Source: Kiritimatiellia bacterium
GTDB lineage: Bacteria; Verrucomicrobiota; Kiritimatiellia; RFP12; UBA1067
NCBI GenBank assembly: GCA_016302985.1
Contig: JAEDMN010000024.1
Location: 1-21,338, forward strand
Length of the DNA: 21,338 bases
Reading direction: 5' to 3'
The position numbers and the translations under genes were made by a program. Numbering within the stretch: the first letter of the stretch is position 1; the number at the start of each line of letters is the position of its first letter. Below, in pieces: positions 8,454 to 17,098 of this stretch. The notes under the pieces are model-generated. The model searched no databases and was not told where the DNA came from. It saw nothing but the letters and a program-made list of their open reading frames with translations.

Positions 8454-9181
8454 CAGGAACGGCTCCCCGTGTCCTGGAACTCGAGCGCGACACGGCCCGT
8501 GAAGTCGTCCAGGAAGCCCTCCATCTCCACCTGGATCTTCTGGAGCATCTCCATGAGGCCGGCATGGGCCGCCTTGCCGGGAATTGCGACCAGCAGGCCG
8601 ACGACCGTGGTCAGCAGCGCGGAGGAGATGGCCGGGGCCATCGTCGCGATCGTGGCGCTGCCCGCCGCGCCCATGTCCGCGAACGCGTCGAGCACGCCCC
8701 AGACGGTGCCGAGCAGGCCGAGCATCGGCGCGAGCGCGACGATCGTCGAGATGTAGCCGAGGCCGTCCTCCACGCGGAGGAGCTCCTCGTCCATCGACTG
8801 GTCGGCCATGGACCGCACAAGCCCCATCTCGTGCTTGGTGAGCGCCCCCACCGCGCCGGGCTGCCGGTCGATGATCAGCGACCGCACGCCGGGCGTCAGC
8901 AGGTTCAGCAGACGCTCGCAGGTGCGCGAATAGACGCGCTCGAGCGGCGTGCCGCCGTTGTCCCGGCGCGCGAGGTGGTGGTCCAGCACGTTGCGCTCGC
9001 TCATCACGTCGCGACGCACGCGGCGCACGGCCATCTTCAGCTCGCGCAGCTCCCACCACTTGCCGAAGACATAGGTGCCCATGATCACGCTCAGGGCCAG
9101 CTGGACGAGGACGATGCCCTTGCCCATGCCGCTGGACAGGAAGAAGCCGTTCGTGAGCGAGTTGCAGAAAAACTCAAGCAT
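8453..9181 (-). CDS. TolQ/ExbB/MotA-family proton-channel protein
   Basis: 242 residues with the three-helix ExbB/TolQ layout: helix 1 (about 22-42), a long cytoplasmic loop, helix 2 (about 143-167) with APMLGLLGTVWG (151-162), and helix 3 (about 178-203) with SSALLTTVVGLLVAIP. These two helices are the family signature and line the proton path beside the ExbD Asp. The start lies inside the end of rnhC (8-bp overlap); a GGAGA site precedes it inside that gene. It shares one base with exbD. The order TolQ/ExbB - ExbD - TonB points to a complete TonB motor. ExbB and TolQ cannot be separated by sequence alone here; no tolA, tolB or pal is in the window, which favours an ExbB role. Confidence 0.92.
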   Translation of the reverse strand: MLEFFCNSLTNGFFLSSGMGKGIVLVQLALSVIMGTYVFGKWWELRELKMAVRRVRRDVMSERNVLDHHLARRDNGGTPLERVYSRTCERLLNLLTPGVRSLIIDRQPGAVGALTKHEMGLVRSMADQSMDEELLRVEDGLGYISTIVALAPMLGLLGTVWGVLDAFADMGAAGSATIATMAPAISSALLTTVVGLLVAIPGKAAHAGLMEMLQKIQVEMEGFLDDFTGRVALEFQDTGSRS

Positions 9182-10316
9182 GATGTCCGAATTCTCCGTT
9201 TTTCACCGCCGAGGTCACCTGGCCCTCGGGCGGAAGGTCGTTCCGGGAAAGTCCGCAGGCGGCGAGCACCTTGTCCGTCGTCTGGAAATGCGCCTTGCAG
9301 TGGTTCATGAGCCAGGTCGGCCCGTGCCGCCGCACCATCTTCTCCGCCAGCTCGCGCACGCGCGGGTCGCTGGAGCCGAGCGGGACGACCCCGAGCTGGA
9401 CCTGCGCCGCCGGGTCGACCTCCGCCGCCATGTCGCAGAGCGCGCGCACGAACGTCTCGCGCGCGAGCACGGACGCCGCCGCCACCGCGATGGAGTAGCT
9501 CTCGGCCTTGTGCCGCTGCTCGACCACGATCTTCTTGCCGCGCTCCTTCAGGGCGCGCTTGATGACGGTCTCCGTCGGCGCGAACTGGTCGACCACCACG
9601 CGCGGGCACGACGGCTGCTTCTCGAGCATCTCCTCGATGCACGTGCCATGCGCCCACGCCAGCAGGCGGTTGATGTTCCGAATCTTGAAATAGAGGCGAT
9701 TGTAGGCCGGATTCCCGATCTTCACGATCGAAAACCGCTGCGGACCCAGAATCGAGCGGATCATCGCGCCCATGCGCAGCAGCACGAGGTTGTTCGTGAT
9801 CAGCTTGCAGTCCCGCACGCCGCCGTCGTCCACGTGCTTCACGTCGCGCGAATCGTACCACTCCACGCGCAGCGTGCGCAGCTTCTCCGCGAGGTCCTCG
9901 TCCACATGGCAGCACGCGACGACGAGCGGACCGAAATAGTCGCCCTTGCCCGATTCGTCGCTGCCGCCGTGCGCCGTGCGAAGACCCGTCGGGGCCGCAC
10001 CTCCCGCCGCCGCCGCGGCGACCGCCCCGGTGGACGCGACGGCACCGCCGCCCCCCATCGTGACGGGGACGATGCCCTGCGGCTCGAGGAAGAATTCTAC
10101 GAAATCCTGCGCCTGCTGGCCCTGAATGCAGAGTTTGCGGAGCCCGTGCTTCTCCTTCGCGTACAACGCGCAGTTGAAGCCGTCGCCCTCCACCGCGGCC
10201 AGCGAATAGGGGACCTGCCTGGGGCGGTAGTTGCCGATGGACAACAGGGCGAGCAGCTTCTCCTGCTGCGCCCCGTTGAGCTCGAACGTGTAGCATGTTT
10301 TTTGCGGTCCCGCCAT
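9174..10316 (-). CDS. rnhC: Ribonuclease HIII
   Basis: 380 residues. It removes RNA from RNA-DNA hybrids in the cytoplasm (R-loops, primers). The N-terminal domain (1-85) fits the TBP-like substrate-binding domain of RNase HIII. The catalytic domain opens with GSDESGKGDYFGPLVVA (118-134), the clearest RNase HIII signature, with Asp120 and Glu121 as metal ligands. VVVDQFAP (241-248) gives Asp243, and KAESYSIAVAAASVLAR (270-286) gives another acidic residue, Glu272. Between the domains lies a Gly/Ala-rich linker (88-117), which helps make it longer than the roughly 300-residue norm. The ATG at 10316 has no Shine-Dalgarno sequence; a TGATATAAT box lies only about 10 bases upstream, so the mRNA may be nearly leaderless. 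First gene of the block leading into tolQ, with which it overlaps by 8 bp. Confidence 0.95.
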   Translation of the reverse strand: MAGPQKTCYTFELNGAQQEKLLALLSIGNYRPRQVPYSLAAVEGDGFNCALYAKEKHGLRKLCIQGQQAQDFVEFFLEPQGIVPVTMGGGGAVASTGAVAAAAAGGAAPTGLRTAHGGSDESGKGDYFGPLVVACCHVDEDLAEKLRTLRVEWYDSRDVKHVDDGGVRDCKLITNNLVLLRMGAMIRSILGPQRFSIVKIGNPAYNRLYFKIRNINRLLAWAHGTCIEEMLEKQPSCPRVVVDQFAPTETVIKRALKERGKKIVVEQRHKAESYSIAVAAASVLARETFVRALCDMAAEVDPAAQVQLGVVPLGSSDPRVRELAEKMVRRHGPTWLMNHCKAHFQTTDKVLAACGLSRNDLPPEGQVTSAVKNGEFGHHA

Positions 10317-10325
10317 GAGAACTGA

Positions 10326-10334
10326 ATTATATCA
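10326..10334 (-). promoter_or_regulatory. Extended -10 promoter of rnhC-tolQ-exbD-tonB block
   Basis: Read on the minus strand this is TGATATAAT: a perfect TATAAT with the TG of an extended -10 element. No good -35 hexamer lies at 16-18 bp. The expected start of transcription is within about 5 bases of the rnhC ATG. It sits downstream of the clpB terminator, as expected for a new transcription unit. Confidence 0.65.
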
Positions 10335-10376
10335 CAATCAGGCGCGGCGGGCTCCATGGACATGCTAGATTGACGG

Positions 10377-10404
10377 AAAAAGACGGCGGGGCGAGACGCC
10401 CCGC
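10377..10404 (-). terminator. Intrinsic terminator of clpB
   Basis: On the minus strand GCGGGGCG pairs perfectly with CGCCCCGC (10404-10386) around a 3-base loop, followed 4 bases later by TTTTT (10381-10377). It lies about 47 bp after the clpB stop and before the rnhC promoter. Confidence 0.8.
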
Positions 10405-10450
10405 AGACTTAACCGGGGTGGAATGGCGCGCGGACGTGGCCGGGATCGTC

Positions 10451-12970
<2,520 letters not shown>

Positions 12971-12976
12971 GTCCAT

Positions 12977-12982
12977 CTCCTT
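12977..12982 (-). promoter_or_regulatory. Ribosome binding site deciding the clpB start
   Basis: AAGGAG on the minus strand, 6 bases before ATG 12970. It directly abuts the ATG at 12976, which is therefore too close to use, and it rules out the upstream start at 13096. Confidence 0.85.
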
Positions 12983-13055
12983 GGATTCAAAGCAATACAC
13001 GGGAGTTTCAGCACATGCCGTGCCACGGGTGAAAACGCCCTGCGGGACGGGTTTC

Positions 13056-13069
13056 CCCGCGCACGCGGG
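13056..13069. other. GC-rich inverted repeat upstream of clpB
   Basis: CCCGCG-CA-CGCGGG, a perfect 6-bp inverted repeat about 86 bp before the clpB start. It may be an operator or a hairpin in a clpB leader; no function can be assigned from sequence alone. Confidence 0.4.
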
Positions 13070-13098
13070 CGCCGGGACTGTGACAGAACTGCACACCT

Positions 13099-13136
13099 GT
13101 GCCAGGGCTCATGGCACGACGGGGCGGGACGCCCCG
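13099..13136 (-). terminator. Tandem hairpins after the 575-residue membrane protein gene
   Basis: Two adjacent hairpins: 13120-13126 with 13130-13136 (CGGGGCG/CGCCCCG, 3-base loop) and 13099-13104 with 13112-13117 (GTGCCA/TGGCAC, 7-base loop). They begin 7 bp after the stop at 13143. No T-tract follows, so they may weaken or pause transcription or protect the 3' end rather than act as a standard intrinsic terminator. The stretch 12983-13142 holds nothing else identified with confidence. Confidence 0.45.
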
Positions 13137-13142
13137 GCCGGG

Positions 13143-14870
13143 CTAGCGCAGATAGGAGCTGATCGAGCGGCGGAAGGCGGTCGCGGACGCCTTCCGAAAC
13201 GCGGACTGGAACGTCTCGGCCGGCGTGGCGCGCTCCGTGATGGTCATCTCGCGCGTGCGGGAGACGGGCAGGTACTCGTCCCAGTGGACGGGCACGTCGT
13301 GGCAGTTGCCGTCGCCGCCCCACACCTTGACATAGTCGACGCGGTCCTCGGTGCGGTAGCCGTGCGCGGTCACGGCGACGCGCGTCGCGCCTTCGTCGCG
13401 GGAGACGACCTTCGTCTTGAGCAGGCTGTGCGTGACGCAGTCGGGATGGCGGAAGCGCGCCTCGCCGTGGTAGTTCGCGAGGGCCTCGTGCTCCCAGAAG
13501 GACGAGGGGCTCTCCGGCGCGACGCCCTTCCAGATCTCCGCGTGCGGGCGCGTCTGCTGGTAGAGGGGGATGGCCAGGAGCGGGGCGAGGGAGAAGTAGA
13601 CGTCGTGGAAGAAGGCCTCGTTGAACTTCTGGAACTTCTCCCGCAACCGGTCGTAGCTCCAGTGGCGGAACTGCGCGGGGTCCGTGTCGATGTCCGCCTC
13701 GTCGAGCCGGGGGGACCGGATGACGTTGATCTTCCGCCGCTTCAGGAACGTGAAGTCGTCCCCGAAGCTGTCCGTCTCGTCGTTGACCAGCTCGAGCATC
13801 TGGAGCTGCGCGAGCGCGCTGAAAAGCAGGCGGTACTCCACCTCGTTGTCGCGGTCCGTCGTCTCGAACAGCGTCTCGAACTCGCGGTTCGCCATGATCG
13901 TGTAGTCCGAATCGTCGTCCAGGTTACGCGAGAAGGCCTCGAGTCGCTTCCGCGCGCGGCGCTTCTGCCAGGACTTCCAGAAACCGGACTTCTTCCCGGC
14001 GAGGCCGCTCGGCCGACGGGTGAAGGAAAGGTTGGGCGCGGCGTCGTTGCCATAGACGAGCAGCTTGTCGCGCGTGTAGACCGGGCAGGGCTTCTCGACG
14101 GAGGCGTGGAGGGTCTCGTACCGCCGCACGAGGTGCGTGTGGCCCTCGTCGTCCTCCTCCTCTTCCAGCCAGGAGATCTCCAGCGAACCCCTGTAGGTCT
14201 GCGTGCCCCAGCCCGCGACCAGGCAGTCCGCGAAGACGAACGGATTTCCGTTGATCACGCCGGACAGGCTGCCCAGCACGGACTTCCCGTCGTTGAAGGC
14301 GTCGCTCCAGCCGCAGAGTTCATGGAGGTCCTGCAGCCGCTTCGCCGTGAAGTACGGGTCGAAGGCCAGCCGCGGCACGGACGCCTCGATCAGCTTTACG
14401 GGAAGCTCCCACCGGAAAAGCCGGAACAGCGGCTCGAGCAGCTTCCCGGCGCGCCGCTGGGTCTCGATGCGGCGCTTCTTCAGCTCGTTCAGGCGGCCGA
14501 ACTGACGGGAGAACGCCACCACGGCCGCGATGCCGGCGAACACGCCCGCGACGAGTCCGGCGACGAGGCCCGCGCGCACGCCGTTGTCCGCAGGCCCGGC
14601 GTCGCGATTGAGGACCAGCCCGCAGACGCCGGCCGCACCGAAGAACAGCAGGATGAGGAACCCCAGCAGCCACAGCCACCCGCGCGCGGAGCCGGCCTGC
14701 GCCTCGAGCCGCCCGACCTCCGCCGAGAGGCGGCGGTTCAGGCGGATGTCGACCTGGGACTGCCGGGACAGTTCCTCGAACTTCGCCCGCGTCAGCGCCG
14801 CGTGCCGCGCCCGGAATTCGTCCCGGTAGCGCGACAGCGGCTCGTAGACGTCCTCGACGTTCCTCTCCAC
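13143..14870 (-). CDS. Two-helix membrane protein of unknown function, linked to LemA
   Basis: 575 residues; not recognised with confidence (a distant DUF3137-like resemblance is possible). Residues 10-60 are charged and helical, likely coiled coil. Two membrane helices follow (about 64-86 and 99-121) with a short loop, so most of the protein (122-575) should lie on the same side as the N-terminus, probably cytoplasmic. The soluble part has an acidic run EEEEDDE (236-242), a basic patch KKSGFWKSWQKRRARKR (about 297-313) and many aromatic residues. No catalytic motif or signal peptide was seen. The start is GTG with no strong ribosome binding site, 15 bp after lemA, so translation may be coupled. 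It closes the small ORF - TMEM43 - lemA unit, and a joint membrane role is inferred from position only. Confidence 0.85.
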   Translation of the reverse strand: MERNVEDVYEPLSRYRDEFRARHAALTRAKFEELSRQSQVDIRLNRRLSAEVGRLEAQAGSARGWLWLLGFLILLFFGAAGVCGLVLNRDAGPADNGVRAGLVAGLVAGVFAGIAAVVAFSRQFGRLNELKKRRIETQRRAGKLLEPLFRLFRWELPVKLIEASVPRLAFDPYFTAKRLQDLHELCGWSDAFNDGKSVLGSLSGVINGNPFVFADCLVAGWGTQTYRGSLEISWLEEEEDDEGHTHLVRRYETLHASVEKPCPVYTRDKLLVYGNDAAPNLSFTRRPSGLAGKKSGFWKSWQKRRARKRLEAFSRNLDDDSDYTIMANREFETLFETTDRDNEVEYRLLFSALAQLQMLELVNDETDSFGDDFTFLKRRKINVIRSPRLDEADIDTDPAQFRHWSYDRLREKFQKFNEAFFHDVYFSLAPLLAIPLYQQTRPHAEIWKGVAPESPSSFWEHEALANYHGEARFRHPDCVTHSLLKTKVVSRDEGATRVAVTAHGYRTEDRVDYVKVWGGDGNCHDVPVHWDEYLPVSRTREMTITERATPAETFQSAFRKASATAFRRSISSYLR

Positions 14871-14885
14871 CGCGGTCCGGCCAGC

Positions 14886-15551
14886 TTAGAAGAACTTCTG
14901 GCGCGCCTGCGCCTTGACTTCCTTCGACGCCGAGAACGGGATGCGCGTCGTGTAGCCGGCGCGTGCCGCGACGATCATCTTCGTCGGCCAGTCGAAGAGG
15001 TCCGTGTTCCACTGGTTGACCGTGTCGTTGTAGAGCGTGCGCGCCGCCGTGATCTCCTTCTGGAGGTAGGCGTTCTGCTGCATCGCGTCGGCGATGGCCG
15101 CGTGCGCGCGGAGCTCGGGGTAGGCCTCGACCTGCGGGAACAGGCGCCCGAAGGCGCCGTCCAGCTGGGCCTGCACCGCGTTCCGGTCCGCACCGGCCGC
15201 GGCCGCGCCGCCGCGGAACGCCGCGACGGCCTTCATCACGTCCGAGTCGAGCGCGACGGCCTTCTCCACGAGGCCGGCGACGTTCTGCAGGATCTGCACG
15301 CGCTGCTCGAGGTAGTTGTCGATCGTCGAGGCGTCCGTCTGGAGCTTCTGCTGGAGCTTGCGGAAGTAGTTCCGCGCGCCGATCTTCATGAAGAGGAAGA
15401 CGACGCCGGGCACGATCCCCAGGCACCACAGCAGGATCTCGAAGAGCGTCGAGCCCCAGCCCACCTGCACGGGGAGCTGCTTCTCGATCACGTTCACGTC
15501 GCGGCCGTCCTCCTTCACGGGGCCGGTCGTCTCGTCCAGTTCGTTGGCCAC
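14886..15551 (-). CDS. lemA: LemA family protein
   Basis: 221 residues. One membrane helix (about 34-56) is followed by the helical LemA domain. The family signatures are clear: NYLEQRVQILQN (79-90), FPQVEAYPELRA (about 138-149), then LQKEITAARTLYN and FDWPTKMIVA. The family function is poorly known; LemA proteins are membrane-anchored helical bundles with a mostly exposed C-terminal part. The first 33 residues form a charged extension before the helix, longer than the short N-terminus usual in the family. The start is GTG, preceded by a strong GGAGGAGGAGGG site. It lies 18 bp after the TMEM43-type gene and 15 bp before the 575-residue membrane protein gene, inside one apparent operon. Confidence 0.93.
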   Translation of the reverse strand: MANELDETTGPVKEDGRDVNVIEKQLPVQVGWGSTLFEILLWCLGIVPGVVFLFMKIGARNYFRKLQQKLQTDASTIDNYLEQRVQILQNVAGLVEKAVALDSDVMKAVAAFRGGAAAAGADRNAVQAQLDGAFGRLFPQVEAYPELRAHAAIADAMQQNAYLQKEITAARTLYNDTVNQWNTDLFDWPTKMIVAARAGYTTRIPFSASKEVKAQARQKFF

Positions 15552-15569
15552 GTTCCCTCCTCCTCCGGA

Positions 15570-16775
15570 TCAGGCGTTCTGCGCCGCGGGGGCGGCGTCG
15601 GCCGGGGCCGCGGCCTTCTTCGCGGCGCGCTTCTTCATCAGCAGGAAAACCAGTCCGCCGACCAGCGCCAGCAGGGCGACGCCCAGGACGGGGCGGTAGA
15701 CGATCCACGCGATGGCGATCGTGGTCAGGCCGCAGATGCCCGCGAGGACGCCCGCGACGAAGCCCGTGCCGATGCCGACGATGTCGCCGAGGATCGGCAG
15801 CACGTCCGCCAGCACGCTGAGCGGCCGGAAGACCATGGAGAGGCCCATGTACATGAGCAGGATGCCGACGAGGCGGACGATCCAGCACATCACCGTGTTC
15901 GCGCTCTGGGCGCTCGCGAACATCTCCTCCATCGACTTCTCGCCGTCGACGAGCAGCTGCACCCGCTTGCCGTTCTTCGCGACGTACGCGCCGAACGTGT
16001 CGCCGTTCTGCTTCGCCACGAGGGAGATCTTGTGCGGCAGGATCTGCGTGATCGTCACGCGCAGGTCGCCGATGCGGGGCATCGCCACGACGTCGCGGTT
16101 GTTCTTCTCGTTGTTGCGCGTCTCGGCGTTCGGCACGTAGAGCACGCTGCCGTTCACCACCGCCCGCCCGACGGGGCAGACGTAGTTCGTCGGGAACGCG
16201 TAGGGCTGCGACCGGCCGATCGAGGCGATCTGCGACTCGGAGAGGCGGTAGGCGCCGAACGTGACGTTCTTCGCGAGCTGGGACTCGTCCTGGAACTCCA
16301 TCGTGGACGGGTTCTCGTGGCCCGACTCCTTGAAGTTCGCCGACGAGATCACGCCGGAGCGCCAGTCCTTCTTGTAGGTGTAGGTCGTGGTCCGCTCGAT
16401 CTTGCCGCCGAGCTTCTTCTCCTCCTTCGTGTGCGACTCCTCGATCCACTGGTACATCTCGACCTTGCGCGCGAGCTTGATCGCCGTGGTCTGGATGCCG
16501 AACGCGTCGTCCGTGAGCACGTCCTTCGTGTCCGCGAGGCCCGTCATGTGGACGAGCTTCCCGTCGAGGTCGCCGTCGACCTTCGCGTTCGACTCCACCA
16601 CCACGCACGCGCCCTGGCCCTCGTCGAGCGCCTTGCGCGTCTTCACCGTGTTGCCCTCGTTCCAGAACAGGACCGGGAAGCCCGCGATGAACAGGCCAAG
16701 CCCGACCAGCACCCCCTTCAGCGAACTGCCCAGCCTGGAGCCCCAGGACACCGTCGTCGTTTCCGTAACCGCCAT
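15570..16775 (-). CDS. TMEM43-family membrane protein
   Basis: 401 residues with the TMEM43 (LUMA) layout: an N-terminal helix (about 19-38) running into FWNEGNTV (37-44), a large soluble domain (about 45-290) with VEMYQWIEE (105-113) and TYTYKKDW (131-138), and three or more C-terminal helices (about 296-315, 335-358, 362-380). The C-terminus is Ala/Lys-rich. Human TMEM43 is a nuclear-envelope/ER protein; bacterial members are uncharacterised. The soluble domain is predicted to be outside the cytoplasm. GGAG lies 6 bases before the ATG. It follows a 43-residue small ORF by 77 bp and is followed by lemA after 18 bp. The family call is fairly sure; the role is unknown. Confidence 0.88.
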   Translation of the reverse strand: MAVTETTTVSWGSRLGSSLKGVLVGLGLFIAGFPVLFWNEGNTVKTRKALDEGQGACVVVESNAKVDGDLDGKLVHMTGLADTKDVLTDDAFGIQTTAIKLARKVEMYQWIEESHTKEEKKLGGKIERTTTYTYKKDWRSGVISSANFKESGHENPSTMEFQDESQLAKNVTFGAYRLSESQIASIGRSQPYAFPTNYVCPVGRAVVNGSVLYVPNAETRNNEKNNRDVVAMPRIGDLRVTITQILPHKISLVAKQNGDTFGAYVAKNGKRVQLLVDGEKSMEEMFASAQSANTVMCWIVRLVGILLMYMGLSMVFRPLSVLADVLPILGDIVGIGTGFVAGVLAGICGLTTIAIAWIVYRPVLGVALLALVGGLVFLLMKKRAAKKAAAPADAAPAAQNA

Positions 16776-16852
16776 TTTCTACTCCTTTTTTTCTTACAAT
16801 TTGAATGTCTTCGTCAAGAAATTCCCGCCCCGGACGACTTCGTTCGGCCGGC

Positions 16853-16984
16853 TCAGCGCGTCACCGACTTCGCGAGGAGGTCCTTCCAGAGGGCCTCGCC
16901 CTCCGCCGCGACCATCTTGCGCAGGTTCTCCTCTCCGCACAGCGTCCTGACGGCCGCCGCCAGTCCCAGAACCTCTCTACTCAT
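16853..16984 (-). CDS. Small 43-residue protein at head of TMEM43-lemA operon
   Basis: ATG to TGA gives 43 residues, starting MSREVLGLAAAVRTLCGEEN and ending LAKSVTR. GGAG lies 6 bases before the ATG, and a promoter (17063-17035) lies about 50 bases upstream, so it should be translated first on this transcript. The composition is soluble, helical and charged, with one Cys (16) and one Trp (33), and codon choice is GC-ending like its neighbours. No signal peptide or membrane helix. Not recognised. It could be a small partner of the membrane proteins, a regulatory leader peptide, or a remnant of a longer gene. Confidence 0.6.
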   Translation of the reverse strand: MSREVLGLAAAVRTLCGEENLRKMVAAEGEALWKDLLAKSVTR

Positions 16985-17034
16985 GCGTTCTCCATCTCTG
17001 CCCGAATTCACCCCTCTGCCCTGCGGGTAGGCCC

Positions 17035-17063
17035 ATTATGGCATTTTATCTGACAGGAGGCAA
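17035..17063 (-). promoter_or_regulatory. Promoter of the small ORF - TMEM43 - lemA unit
   Basis: On the minus strand TTGCCT (17063-17058) is 17 bp from CATAAT (17040-17035): 4/6 and 5/6 matches to the sigma-70 consensus at ideal spacing. The predicted leader before the small ORF is about 43 bases. Confidence 0.7.
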
Positions 17064-17098
17064 GGACGGGGCCTGTTTTTTTCCGGACGTTCAGTCCG

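Noticed and set aside
8454..9059. Upstream extension of the exbD frame to 9059
   Set aside because: It lies entirely inside tolQ in another frame and is Arg/Ala-rich; the TGATG junction marks the real start.
12971..13096. N-terminal extension of ClpB to an ATG at 13096
   Set aside because: AAGGAG is placed 6 bases before ATG 12970, the normal ClpB N-terminus begins there, and the extension has no resemblance to ClpB.
12983..13098. Heat-shock promoter or CIRCE element for clpB
   Set aside because: No CIRCE inverted repeat and no convincing sigma-32 -35/-10 pair was found; only partial matches such as GCTGAAA without a proper -10.
17076..17098. Hairpin plus T7 as an intrinsic terminator
   Set aside because: The stem CGGAC/GTCCG directly follows the minus-strand stop, but the T run is on the plus strand and lies before the hairpin in that direction, so neither strand reads hairpin then T-tract.
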